Shown: piece by piece, positions 48,097 through 60,034 of the stretch
Layout: the number at the start of each line of letters is the position of its first letter
Position numbering within the stretch: position 1 is the stretch's first letter
Source of the DNA: Carex sylvatica
Taxonomy: Eukaryota; Streptophyta; Magnoliopsida; Poales; Cyperaceae
DNA: 64,000 bases
Direction of reading: 5' to 3'
Assembly (NCBI GenBank): GCA_964058845.1
Contig: CAXKVR010000337.1
Location: forward strand, 1 to 64,000
Notes under the pieces: generated by a model
Told to the model about the DNA's origin: nothing
Seen by the model: only the letters and a program-made list of their open reading frames with translations
Database searches by the model: none
Position numbers and translations under genes: made by a program

Positions 48097-49390
48097 CAGC
48101 TACTTGATTTTCTGCCCCTTTTTTGTACTCTATTTTGTAATTCAACCCTAGCAGTTTGCTCAAACCCCTATGCTGCATTAGTGTATTTACTCTTTGTTCC
48201 AGCAAATACTTCAGACTGATTTGATCAGTTCTGATGATGAATTCAGAACCTAGTAAGTAATGTTTCCATTTTGTAACTGCTGTGAAGAGAGCTAGCAATT
48301 CTTTCTCATAAGTTGACAGTGCCTGACTTCTTACCCTTAGCTTCTTACTCAAATAGGCAATATGCTTTCTATTCTGTATGAGAACTGCTCTTATTCCAAA
48401 CTGATTTGCATCAGTTTCTACCACAAAAGGTTGACTGTAATCAGGTAGTTGAAGCACAGGAGATGATACCATGGATTTCTTTAAATATTCAAATGCTTGT
48501 TGTGCCTCACTATTCCACTTGAATGCATTCTTTTTCAGCAGTTCAGTCAGAGGCTTTGAAATTACCCCATAGCCCTTTACAAACCTTCTGTAGTAACCAG
48601 TCAGGCCAAGGAAGCCCCTCAAGCCTTTGACTGTTTGTGGTACCGGCCAGTGTAGCATTGCCTCTATCTTGCTTGGATCGGTGGCCACTCCCTCCTTGGA
48701 AATCAGGTGACCTAAGTACTCCACTTGGTTGACAGCAAAGGAGCACTTGGACATTTTCACATAGAGCTGATTTTCTTGCACCACTCGTAGAGCTTGCTGG
48801 AGGTGTTGCACGTGTGAATCAAGGTCCCTGCTATACACCAAAATATCATCAAAAAATACAAGAATAAATTTCCTGAGATAAGGTTTGAAAAGGTTGTTCA
48901 TTAGAGCTTGAAAAGTGGCTGGAGCATTAGTCAAGCCGAAAGGCATGACTTTAAACTCATAGTGGCCTTCATGAGTGCTAAAAGCCGTCTTGTGCACATC
49001 TCCCTCATGCATTCTTATTTGGTGATAACCCGATCTCAGGTCCAGCTTGGAAAAGAAATGTGCCCCATACAATTCATCAATTAAATCATCGATAATGGGG
49101 ATAGGAAACTTGTTTTTGATGGTATCTTCATTTAGCCTTCTATAATCTATGCACATACGCCAAGAGTTGTCATTCTTCTTTACTAACAGCACTGGAGATG
49201 AGTAGTTGCTGGTACTTGGTTGAATAAAGGAATTATGGATCAATTCCTGCACAATCTTCTCAATCTCAAGTTTTTGGTAATGAGAGAAACGGTATGGTCT
49301 TTGAGTGAAAGGTTGAGAATCTGGTTTGAGCTCAATTTTGTGATCAATAACCCTCTTGGGAGGAAGGGATTTAGGCTCTTCAAAAATTGA
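48041..49390 (-). pseudogene. Ty3 reverse transcriptase and RNase H
   Basis: The ORF at 48041-49252 shows MCIDYRRLNEDTIKNKFPIP, FSKLDLRSGYHQIRM, VMPFGLTNAPATFQALMN and the catalytic FFDDILVYS. RNase H follows (FVVETDANQFGIRAVLIQNR, STYEKELLALFTAVTKWKHY). Residues upstream to 49390 are in the same frame (PFTQRPYRFSHYQKLEIEK), separated from gag-protease by a single TAG at 49391. The frame is lost at an A8 run at 48050-48057, after which integrase continues in another frame. Confidence 0.9.
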
Positions 49391-51106
49391 CTAGAATTCA
49401 TTCAATACTCCTTGAACCAATGGAGGCAAGACTAAATCTTGAAAATCAGTCTCTTCTACTAATCTGAACAACTCACCATACCACAACTGGCTTCCTTGCC
49501 TCATTTCTTTGCTTATTTTAATATCTCCTTCACACATTTGCAACTCAGCCCCCTCTAGTTTAGTAACCAATTTGATCTTCTTGCCATCTTTCTTTAGTGC
49601 CAATCTACCCTCTTCTAAATTCATCTTTATATCTCCCATACTAGCAATCCAATCCACTCCTAAAATTACATCATAACCTTGGCAATCTAACAGCCTCAAA
49701 TTTGCTGAAAATGGATGCCCTTGTAGAGCAAAAACAGCACCTTGACACATGGATTTAGAAACCACTCTATTACCCATAGCACATCTTACTGGTAGAGGGG
49801 TAGTTTTGGTAGTAGGCAAGTTGAGACTTTGAACCAGTTTTGGGTGGATGAAAGAGTGTGAAGCTTCGGTATCAATCAAAACATAGATGTGTATATCTTG
49901 CATGGAACCCGGATATCTAAGGGTTTGACTCAGATTCGAGTTGCTAATGCTATTTAGAGTAACAATGGGTTCCTCTCCCATGTACTCATCCTCTTCTTCA
50001 TTCAAAAGATCTGGTTCGACTTCCTCAGCATTCAACACATGCAAACTCTTACTGCACTTGTGTCCATGAAACCATTTCTCCCCACATTTATAACACAGAT
50101 TCATTATTTTCTTTTGCTCAAGAGTGAGGCTGTTATGTGGTTTTGGATTTGGGTTTGTGTCAGGCCATTTCTTGGAACTAAAATCAACTGGTTTAGTGGT
50201 CTTAAAGGGCTGAAAAGGTTGAGATTTGAGGTAATTGGGCTTCTTCACTACTACTTCCATTTTCAAAGCTAGGTTAAAAGCTGCATTCAAAGTTTTAGGT
50301 TTGAAGAGGTTAATTGGACTTTGCAACTCTTCTCTCAGCCCACACACAAAACTCCACACAAAGAAAAAATCTTGTTTAATGCCGGTTTCAGATACCAGTC
50401 TAGATTTAGCCTTTTGGAACTGTCTGATGTACTCTTCCACAGTACCAGATTGCTGAATTTTCTTGAATTGCATCACAGGATTGGTACTGCTTCTAGCTTT
50501 GAACCTCTCAAAGACTTCTTCTACCAAGATTTGCCATGGAGGATTAGGGTTTTCAGTTCGATAACAGCTATACCATTCTTTGGCATCACCACAAAAATTC
50601 ATGGATGCCATCCTAGTTTTGTACATCTCAGATGTCTGGTATACCTCGAAATAGAAATTGTAATCCTCATACCAGTCAATGGGATTAGTACCATCAAAAA
50701 CCGGGAAGTCTAATCGGGGTAGATTAACCTTTTGTGCTTGTTGTGGATTCCCTTAATGACGAGTCTCTCTTCTGATTTCAGGCCCATCATTTCTCTCCCA
50801 ATTCGGTGAGATGCTTCTCTCCCGATCGTTGACTCTCCTGGCTCACTTACGGCCTCGCATGGATGTGCTGCTACATTCCCCCTTTTCTTGTGGCTACCTG
50901 GAGATCCATTCAGTGAACATCGTAGTGAGCGCATCAAGCTTAGTGTTGGTTTCGCGAATCGCCCCGTCTACCCGATCAATACGCTCATCTCTGATTTGAA
51001 ACAAGGCCTGGGTCTCCTTGGTGAAACGAGCAAGTCTCTCATTGACGGCTGTCACGTCAATAGCTTCCTCATCCTCGGGATGATCATTTCTCTTCGATCT
51101 CGACAT
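49391..51106 (-). pseudogene. Ty3 gag and aspartic protease
   Basis: A gag start ATG at 51106 opens a charged, coiled-coil-like N-terminus (MSRSKRNDHPEDEEAIDVTA) ending at TAG (50894). Two further in-frame stops (TGA, TAA) lie between there and 50750. The main open segment continues to 49391 with the capsid region (FCGDAKEWYSCYRTENPN), zinc knuckle CYKCGEKWFHGHKC, and the protease region at YVLIDTEASHSFIHPK. There the active-site triad reads D-T-E where D-T-G or D-S-G is expected, so protease function is doubtful. Confidence 0.85.
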
Positions 51107-51158
51107 TCTTGAGAAATCTTGATTGCTCCGACCTGCACAACCCAGCTGCGATCTTGCA

Positions 51159-51170
51159 GCTTTGATACCA
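51159..51170 (-). other. primer-binding site, tRNA-iMet type
   Basis: On the minus strand TGGTATCAAAGC starts 3 nt after the 5' LTR. It matches the initiator-Met PBS TGGTATCAGAGC with one mismatch. Confidence 0.85.
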
Positions 51171-51173
51171 AGT

Positions 51174-51664
51174 TGCTACAAGAATATCTCCTGCAGCTAA
51201 TTAGAACCGAGTTCAATCGATTCCAATGAAGAACAGAAAGGAATTATGGTGGAAATTAAGAAAACGGAGGAAGTAAGTGGCAAGAACAAGGTTAGAACCT
51301 TCTGTAAAATTGGATACTTTTATTCATATCTAGATCCTTCATTACATCTGTCTTATATAGACGATTCAATCAAAACTAAATTTGTTAAAAACAGTAAGGA
51401 ATTGACTCCTATTGCATCTCCACTTGCCACATATGCAAAATAAGCTGAAGTGGCGCGGTCTGAACTGAAACACTAAAGCGATTATTTCTTCTAACTGCTC
51501 TGGCCCTTATTTTAATTGTGGGTCCCAGTCACAGTTTCTCTTCCTCTTTAAACTCATCTGACCGAGCTTGCTGACCTTCTTGCCCGCATCCCCTTTTCCT
51601 CTTTCCTCCTTCACTAGTTCAACAGCCACTCTTAATTCACCCAAATTAGATTCATTTCGTTACA
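51174..51664 (-). repeat. 5' LTR of the Ty3 element
   Basis: 491 bp, same ends as the 3' LTR. An 11-bp deletion lies between CACTTG and CCACATATGC, possibly by slippage between short repeats. Confidence 0.92.
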
Positions 51665-52861
51665 TACAAGCAAACAAAAAATCAATTAAAATAGACTTGC
51701 TGTTCCAAATGAATACGAAAAGACAAGTATTGAGCAAACTAAAGAGATCACACCTATTTTCACAAAGGCGGATCCGACAGCACAGAAGAGAGGGGCTGAG
51801 GTGCTGAGCGCAGGAGAGAGGGCTGAGGCATTGAGGCCTGAGCGACGCGCGGGTCCTAGCCTCGCTTTTCTTTCACGCAGCAAACGCGTCGCCAGTCGCC
51901 AGTCGCCAGACGCACACCCTTTTCCTTCGCGCAGGAGAGAGTACTGGACCTGAGATAGGCAAGATTGAAATTCTGGGGTAGGCAAGCCCATAATAAAAGT
52001 CCGATTCAAAAAAAAAAAAATTCCAAGGGTAGGCAAGTGCCTACCCCCATTGTATACTGGACTCGCCACTGTCATTGCGTCAGTGGCACCAAGCAGTCGA
52101 GTACAGGCAGGAATAAGTTTTGAGAATACTGTTTTTGCAAAAACAATCCTCATTGCCTATTAGATGAGATCACCATCAACAAATTTCATTTCTTTGGAAC
52201 TGACAACTCGGCATACATCATTCTCATGTATCAGTTGGTTGCTGCTGGCTGAGATATGGCTACCGATGCTTGTTAGTGAAGGAACCATAAAGCACCATTT
52301 TCAACACGTTCATAGAGCTCAGTTGAACTTAGATAGGTCTGTTTATTTGTTTTCACAGTTACGTTTAATTCAATACGATAAGATCCGACATCTCAAAAGA
52401 GAGAAAAAAGAAGAAACCTTAAGCCCCAACTATAAAGCATGGATTAAGTTCAATATTTTTCTTTTTTATTGTGTTGATAAAAAATTACAATTTTTTTGTC
52501 AAGCAATTTTTGCCTGGTGCGTTGCGTATGAATGCAAAGTTCTAATCATTTCTTTGATTATGAACCAAAACACAATGCACTGATGCAAGGCTAAGCTATT
52601 AATCTAATCCTTGCCCAATACTTTGGCCCGAAAAACTAACATTAAACACATACAAGGAAAGTGATTATTTCATTCTCTTTGAAAAATCCCTAAAACACAA
52701 TTTTATCTATACAAATGATCTGAGAGCAATCAACAAAACAACAGCTCCTAACCAAAATTGCCTAAAAGAACAAAAATAGGAAAGCAGAGGACAAAACAGA
52801 AATAAAATCTACCGACTACCAATCATCGATTTAACTAAGAAGAGAGAGAGTGAGAGAGAGA

Positions 52862-55800
52862 CTAAACAGAATCAACTGCCTTCGTATCAGCACCGTTTTC
52901 ACCGTCTTCAATGGACTTGGGCTTTAGAGGCTTACCTGTTTGTGCCCCTGACTCCAGGCTCCTGTTTAAGTTGAGATATGTGTACAAAGACATGCCACAT
53001 AAAGCAACAAAGGCTCCACAAAGGCTAACAGGTCCCGGGTCAGATTTGAACAAAATATATCCACCAAGCATGATTACTATGGTTTTGAACTGACCAAGCA
53101 CCACATGAGAAGTAGCTGACGTAGCACTGTATTTAAGTTAAAAGAAATAAGTATTCGTACTTCCAAACAGAAAAGGGGGAAAAAGTCATAATAACTGTTA
53201 TGATAAGAAGTTCTAAGAATAGCCATGGTGCTCTTGATCAACAGGAACAGAACTTTTTTTCTTTTACTTTATTTGCTTATTTGTTATTATTGTTATTTAT
53301 CATCATTATTTTATTTAAAGAGAACCCCCAGCCCCAGCATCTTTTGATGCCCCACCTTGGTCAACTTGTTTGTCTCAAACCTGTGACCTTTACTTGTCAG
53401 AATAAACCTCAACCACTTGGTCATCAATGGTCAATGAAGAGGAAACAAGTAATTATAGAAAGAGCAGAGTGGCTTGTTAGTTAGATGGAATAAGTTTGCA
53501 TTCTTAGTTGGCATCATTGCAAATTTCTAAGGTACACTTTAAGATGATTCTGGGACTTGGAAGAGTAAAATATAGTGTAAACTAGCATTACCCAAGTGCT
53601 AGAGCCCCAGACCATTGCAGCAAAAATCCAAAAATGGCAGAGATAAAGATAGCCGAGGTGCTCTTCAGGTTCCAGTTGAATGCAAGAACACCAGGTGGGT
53701 CCAGCAGAGGCATCAAAGCCATGAAGAAAAATACCGTAATAGGCGTTGTTTTCCACATTAACCTGTATTAGGAAAAATAATCATCAAGCAGCCTTTTAAA
53801 ATGTAAACCTATTTAAGTTCTGAAATTGCTTGCTCTTCCTTTCGTACTTGAGAAATATCATACTCAGCCTTTTAAAATGTAAACCTATTTAAGTTCTGAA
53901 ATTGGTTGTTCTTCCTTTCCGTACTCTAGAAATATTAAACCAAGCTTTTGGTAAAACTTGGTTCAGATTTCAGGCCAAAACTAAATCAATTATATGGTAG
54001 CTCTTTTGCCAGAGACCCCAACTGAGTTCAGATTATTATTTGGTAGGTGATAGAGGCGACAGAAGGAACATTGAAGAAAAAGAGAGAAAAGAACGAAAAA
54101 GAGCTTACGCAAGGGCAGTCCAGTTGGCCGTTTGTTGCAGATTTGACCAAAGGATTTTATTTACCGCACTTGGGATAACCCACGCCAATGCGACACATGC
54201 GCCAAACAAATTGAACTCTAAATCTGTCACAGTCGCCACTGCCACTCCGGCACAGACCACACCTAATGTTATAACCTACATGTAATTTAATATTGTTTGG
54301 CAGATTTCAGATCATCTTTTTCCTTGTGGGCTTGTTTTGATTGCACAATTGAGCTTGTATCAAGAATAAAGTGGAGGTGCTAGTACCAGGAACCAGTGTA
54401 ACAAATTCCTAGAGCATAATATGCTAATATGGAATGATAATATTTTAGTTCGACCAAGAGCCATTTATTTTTCCTTTCAATCCTTGAAATGTGCAGGTCC
54501 AACCAAACATGTACAATGTTCTTTGCATTACCACCTTGTCATGCTGATGCGATATATCTGCTTTTCTCAACAGGGTGGTGCAGTTATGTTGAATATTAAT
54601 TACCTTTTTTGAAGACACTTTCTTGTTAAAAATCATGAACTCAGCTAGAACAATTGTAGGTGTTACTGCAATTTTTGCCATCTGATAAAATCCTATGCTG
54701 CAAAGTCGAACAAATAACTTATCAGGAAACCTTTGGTTCAGCACCCACAAAATCTCAAAATATTGCATAAATTATGGTAAAAGTGAGAATGTCACATATA
54801 AGATCATTGCAGTGAATATATCCTATATAAAACCCACCAGATAAATGAGAATGTCTCATTTATGATATGGCAACAGTGATGGAAGCATGCACAATATATG
54901 CCCCCTCCCGATTTTTCTCTCTACTCCCAATGAGCACAAGAGAGCAAATTTTCCCTATTTCATTATTTAACAACTGTAGAGGAGGGAAGGAGCAAGAAAT
55001 GCTTAAATTTTTTTTTTGTGCGTATAAAGGATTCTCTGGAACAATTTAAGGCTATAATATTTTTGTGTATAACAGGAAAAATACTAGGAATTAAATAGGC
55101 AGCAACATTTTGTAACTCCAACAACAATAATTGAGCATTTGAAGACACTGGAAATGCTTCATACAATTTCTTGATAATGTAGGTGCTCTTTCAAATATTA
55201 TAAAATTCAAATTGGACCTATTATGCTGTAAGCTAACATTGGCGAGGCCGGTGGAGAGAGACATGACTGCGCCCAATACAAAGAGGGAGGAGAAAGGGGT
55301 ACTTTTGGAAGGCGGCGACACTGGCAATAATGAGAAAGCCCTAAGTATGGCCATTAACAACCATGCAACCGCATAATGGATCAGTGAAAGAGCAACTGGG
55401 TAGTTAAACCCAACCTTCCCCATGACCTGTTCATAAAATGGTATCATATATTGTCACATTACAAGCTTCCAATTCACCCAAATTATTCTAAATGAGTAAT
55501 AAGTGTCAATTAAGACTAAAATTTGTCTGAATTATCCATTTTGATCAATTAAGACTGTGTTAACCATCAGATTATGTACTAACACCTCAACTGACATTAA
55601 TGGAGGAGAAAGGTAGCAAAAAAGCATACCAGACCAGATACAAAAGGACTGGTGGTACATCATAAACAGACTGGTATGCTATAAAACTGCCAAAACCGAA
55701 CAGATTACGTTACAAAAAGGAAAATATAAGGGCACTTCTTAAAAAAAAATAGCACTTCACTAAATTAAAATAAGGAAAATAAATCATACCAGTTTGTTGG

Positions 55801-58625
55801 CCATGATAATACTGACAGCAACTGCAAAATTAAATGACATGGCCACAGCAGGCCCACATAATCTCTGTTGCTGTCTCTTTGCACCTTCTGACGTATGCAT
55901 TTCATGGTACAATAATCCCCTAAGCTCCTCCAGGGCCCTACCTGCAAGAATACAGAGAGAAAACTATAAGATGTTGTGCTTTAGTTAATTGCTAATTGAA
56001 GCTCCCATGCCAATCCAATAATAATATTCTTCCAACCCAAGCAAACTCCAATATTAGTATTTTCCATTTTGCACCTTTTTATTTTTGTAATTGATGGCGG
56101 TACGTCGTCCCAGTTTTTCTAATTTGCAGTAAAATGACCACTCAAATTGGCAAAGGATTTTCTTTGTTAGTTGTTCATATATTAATTCAATTTGGAATTG
56201 GATTGCAGCTCATAACAATTTTACTTTTGATGGTATCACCTTAGATGATCTATGGCTGATTGATGCTTGTATACCCTTGAAAGATAAGAATACAGTAGTG
56301 CTTTTGCAGGCAGCTGTCCTTTGGACAGCCTGGTTAGAAAGAAATAGAGTCTGTTTTAAAAACTCTACTCCTCTTTCTATTAAATCAATTGGTGACAAGA
56401 TCATTTCTTTAGCTTTTTTATGGTGTAATTCTATCCCTTAAATTAAGCCTAATGTTGCCATCTGATGTTAAGGACCTCCCAGATTTACATCAGGAGGAAG
56501 GCACAAGCAGTCTGGACACTGCTCAAACAGTGGACCTACCGCTGTCCTTGGCAAGAGAGACCCCCAACAATTCAATTCAGGATGGTGGAGATGGCAACCA
56601 CCCAAATCCAACGTCTGGCGCCGTGTTGAGTGAAGATGATGATGTGAATTGGGATGCCTTAGTTTAGAGATTTGATTCTGGCTGTTTAATTTCCATTTAG
56701 TTTTGGTGCAGGTTTTATATCCCTGTTTTGCTGTCTTTATGATGCTTTTTGTTGGATCTATGTACTGAACATTTGTATGACTTTTATGCTTCTATTTTGG
56801 TATCCATTTTGGATACCACGGTAGAGGTATATTTTGGTTTCAATATGAAATCGGTGGATATCCACTACTAATCAAATTGGCAAAGGATTTTACTTCAAGA
56901 ATGAAAATCTCAAGTCAAATTTAGAGAAGAGGGAACAAATGTAATAGAAAATGAAAAAAAAAAACAGAGAGAGAGAATGACAATGAAATAAAAATTTAAG
57001 TTAAGAGAGTATAACCATAGATAACTTGAGTACAAACAAGGAGCCAAGACACTGGAGAAAGAGAAACATTAATTTGAAGACATGTACAGCATGTGATATA
57101 TCTTAATATCTTCATACTTTTAGTAAATTCAAGTTAAGCAAGCTTTGATATAGCCTGAGCAATACTAGAAAAAGATGTCTGTGTGAGGTATTTTGTTTAT
57201 TTATTACTCATGTATATAAATAACTAATTTGAAGAACTAAGATAAGAAAATCTTAAAATTAAGGCACAAAGATGGAATAACTCCAAAGACCAATTGTTTA
57301 ATTTACTCAAGTTTAATCTCTCTTGATGCTGAATTTGCTGAATTATTCAAAAATAGTTGGCCGAACACCGACAATGGACAACACTTATTATGTTATTTTA
57401 GAAAGAAAGGAAAGGAATAACATAATATATATTATTTTAAAAGAAAGGAAAGGAATAACATTATAAAAAGAACCTATACAAAATATCTACCTTCTCATGT
57501 CATTTTCATATTTTAGAAGCATATCAAACTTTGTAGGGATCATAACCTAAATGATAATTTTTGTAAGAGCAAAGGAAAAGCCTGTAGGGGGTGAAGAAGT
57601 GATGAGATGATGGGCATGAGCATTTTTTGTCACATTCAAATTGGAGTGTAGAGGAGACGAATGAATTTTGTCACCCCTTGCTCTCCCCTACCATCCCATT
57701 CCATTCCCTACCCTTCCTCTTTAATCTTTTTGTAGAACACAGCCTAAATGATATGGAATTTACTATAAGAAATCAATATAGTGCTTCTTTTCTGAATGCC
57801 TTCAGTGTTCCGAAACACAAGCTAAAAGCTAAAACAAATGATACAAGCCAAAATTTCGCTTTTTGAAACTTTTCAGCTAAATTTACTTCTTTTTTTAGTT
57901 TTTAACAATGTACACAGAAAGAAAGTTACTGTCTATAAGTCTGTAAAATATTTCACAAGCCAAAGCAACTGATGTTATGACCATTTTGCCCTTGAAGTTA
58001 TTACATACTTCTAGTATGTAGATGGTGTCAGTCAATTACATGACAAGTAGAACGCGCAGTCTGTATTCTAGCCCAAAAAAGCAACCACATTAAACCATGG
58101 TGAAGAAATTTAGCTGATTGAATTAATGCAGATAAATTTAGAAATGAAAACGAAAATAAAAGAATAAATGAAAACGAAAACGAAAATAAAAGACATGTAC
58201 TGATTGAATTAATGCAGATAAATTTAGAAATGAAGTGCTAACTTCCGTAGATTTCACACAAAACAATGCTGGCATAAACTGAACAAAAACGAAATCAGAT
58301 TACTGCTTCTGTTTCCCGATTGATTAAGAAATAAAACACACCGAATATTGAAATCACTGAAATGCATCTACAAGAATAAAGAAATGCCGGGAATACAAGA
58401 AAACATCCTACCGAATAAAGAAAAATGAGAGTAAAATATCAAAAAGGGGTAAAGACTCATCTTTTTTCTGTGTTTTGCTCAAAATAATCTGAAAAAAATA
58501 AGAAGACCAGAAGAAATTGAGGAGAAATATAAGGGAGAAATTGAACCGGTTTCGCCAGCATCACTGTCCTTGCGCTTGATGAATCGCCTCCCGGTTTTTC
58601 CCAGAATCGATTGAAGCAACCCCAT
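52862..58625 (-). CDS. nucleotide-sugar / triose-phosphate-type transporter (DMT superfamily)
   Basis: Seven exons assemble into 378 aa with consistent phase: 58625-58547, 55941-55790, 55426-55218, 54697-54604, 54275-54109, 53762-53592, 53126-52862. After a short basic N-terminus (MGLLQSILGKTGRRFIKRKD) there are successive hydrophobic helices with conserved phrases: AVSIIMANKL at the exon 2/3 junction, LLPVSPPSKSTPFSSLFVLG, IGFYQMAKIAVTPTIVLAEF, ILWSNLQQTANWTAL, TSATSHVVLGQFKTIVIMLG and GAFVALCGMSLYTYLNL. These fit the plant TPT/nucleotide-sugar transporter family, usually of Golgi or ER membranes exchanging nucleotide sugars for nucleoside monophosphate. The acidic C-tail lacks an obvious ER-retrieval motif. 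Substrate cannot be told from sequence. It resembles Arabidopsis At5g55950 by recollection. Intron 1 is 2.6 kb and carries a LINE fragment. Confidence 0.92.
53791..53940. repeat. 76-bp tandem duplication in transporter intron 5
   Basis: GCCTTTTAAAATGTAAACCT...AGTTCTGAAATTG starts at 53791 and again at 53867 with a few differences, between exons 5 and 6. Confidence 0.85.
56162..56871 (+). pseudogene. 5'-truncated LINE fragment with 20-bp TSD in transporter intron 1
   Basis: The insert is bounded by exact 20-bp direct repeats TCAAATTGGCAAAGGATTTT (56142-56161 and 56872-56891). Its start encodes a non-LTR element C-terminus (LLQAAVLWTAWLERNRVCFK ... ISLAFLWCNSIP, stop at about 56441), followed by a 430-bp 3' region. 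No poly(A) remains at the 3' end (…CCACTACTAA). Orientation is opposite to the host gene. Confidence 0.85.
58095..58240. repeat. tandem duplication in transporter intron 1
   Basis: GATTGAATTAATGCAGATAA, then ATTTAGAAATGAA, occurs at 58116 and 58202, with an AAAACGAAAATAAAAGA-type repeat between. Confidence 0.75.
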
Positions 58626-58679
58626 TGTAGCTTCCCGCTCGAGAAATGCATCAGCTCGGCCACATACTAGGCCACAGAA

Positions 58680-59840
58680 TCACCTGCACATATTTCGGCG
58701 ATTGGAACCAGAATCAAAAATTAGGGAGCGTATGTTTGTCTTTTCCTTTTACGTCTCTCTCTCCCCTCTTTCTTTCCCCCTCTTTTCTCTCTCTCCCGCT
58801 TGTAATTCTTGGGCTGTAGGTAGAGAATAACTGATGAACTCGGTATATAATAGACTGGAAGTTGACAGAGAGGACCTACCATTAGGAAAACTTCTCTGTG
58901 GTAGTAAACCGGGTTTATTTATCTCACGGAAGGTGTTAATCTGTGGACTATTTGTTTAATTTATATTTTCTGGGAATAGAGAGGGTGCTAATCTAGGAGG
59001 CTAGGACTGTACGAACAGAACTAACACGAACGAAAAAATAATTATAATAAGAAGTAAGAAAACATAGCCATGATCCATGAGATTCGCGCCGTCCGATTAG
59101 AATCTGAATCAATCCAAGTTCAAGATAGAATGCAGGAGGTCACTTAGTGACAAAGCAGATCGACGGTCCTGACTTAAACTTAAAATTTGAGTTACTTTAG
59201 GGATCTGAATATTTTTTTTTTTTACCAAACAAGCACGGGAGAGATCTTACATGCCGTACATAGCACGGACCTAATTCGATTCGGTTTCAACCGAACCGAA
59301 CCGATGAACGCCTCTACGTTGCATCACGGGTAAAACTGTCCTGGTTAATGTTCCAATAGTAAGTACTCCAAGTAAACTGAAATCTTTATTAATTCTCCTT
59401 TTTTTCAAAAGAACGAGAGGTGGTGGAGCCTGTGAGGGGATCGAGTATTTTTACCACGACAACATAGATTAAGTTTGTAAAATGTATGCATAAAATTAAG
59501 AAACTGATTAATTTGATAATGGTGATTCGTGGGTGTTAATTTTTGGATGTTTAAGTAAAGAGAAAATTAAAATTTTGATCTTTAGATTAGCCCCTTCACT
59601 TTTAAAAAGTCAAGTTAGTCATTTCATCAGATTTCTTTTGCTGATGTGGAAATTTATTTGACATGTGAACTTTGATCAGCCACTTCTATTCAAATCAAGT
59701 GCAAATGAAAGTTAAATGAAGTTACCTTTTCTTCCATGCAAACCCAAGTTTTGTCATAGATTTATCTTATTACGGTTCGGCTTTTATTTTCACTGGCGCA
59801 GGTAGTGTACTGTGTACCTGTATTTAGTTTTTATTTATTT
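58680..59840. other. transporter upstream region and intergenic DNA
   Basis: A CT-rich segment (58735-58800) upstream of the transporter ATG is probably the 5' UTR/promoter. Beyond about 58870 no gene or clear element was recognised; a short TTCGGTTTCAACCGAACCGAA palindrome-like word sits at 59280. Confidence 0.4.
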
Positions 59841-59843
59841 ATT

Positions 59844-60034
59844 TACCTGAGGGAATACAGATCCAGAGATTATGTCGGTGTTGGTGTCACACTCCGAACT
59901 AAAGAATTCCAATTAAAACCTGATGAATTCCCACCTCGTGTTAATTAATTTATTTAAACACGCAAAGCTGAATAAATACACTGCTTTATCTAACATGAGC
60001 TACATGTTAGTGTGAATCCGTATTCCTTCAGGTT
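59844..60034. mobile_element. MITE with ACCTGAGGGAATACAGATC ends
   Basis: Left ACCTGAGGGAATACAGATC mirrors right GATCCGTATTCCTTCAGGT-type sequence (GTGAATCCGTATTCCTTCAGGT region). A partial related end (ACCTGAGGGGATTCAGATCC) follows at 60195-60240, suggesting a second, truncated copy. Confidence 0.6.

Larger units (their letters stand above)
46049..51664 (-). mobile_element. Ty3-type chromovirus LTR retrotransposon, full length, defective
   Basis: The 5616-bp element has TG..CA LTRs, an exact 5-bp TSD TACAA (46044-46048 and 51665-51669), a PBS and a polypurine tract. Domain order read on the minus strand is gag, protease, reverse transcriptase, RNase H, integrase and a chromodomain-like C-terminus, which defines the Ty3 chromovirus group. 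Size, LTR length and initiator-Met PBS would fit the Reina-like clade (tentative). The gag-pol frame is broken by several stops and one frameshift. It is inserted within the hAT element 44723-52071. Confidence 0.92.
44723..52071 (-). mobile_element. hAT transposon (internally deleted) hosting a nested Ty3 element
   Basis: Terminal inverted repeats CAGTGGCGAGGCTAG (left) and CAGTGGCGAGTCCAG (complement of right) are flanked by a 7-bp duplication TCATTGC (44716-44722 and 52072-52078). Subterminal GGGTAGGCAAG repeats occur at both ends (44749-44760, 51950-52045). Removing the Ty3 insert leaves about 1.7 kb, too short for a full hAT. It retains a transposase C-terminus (44885-45430) and a GC-rich 5' segment (51770-51940). 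Confidence 0.75.

Noticed and set aside
50039..51112. Plus-strand ORFs across the Ty3 gag region
   Set aside because: Antisense shadows of gag.
51686..52153. 155-aa minus-strand ORF at the right end of the hAT element
   Set aside because: It crosses the hAT terminal inverted repeat and target duplication, so it cannot be one gene; no transposase motif in it.
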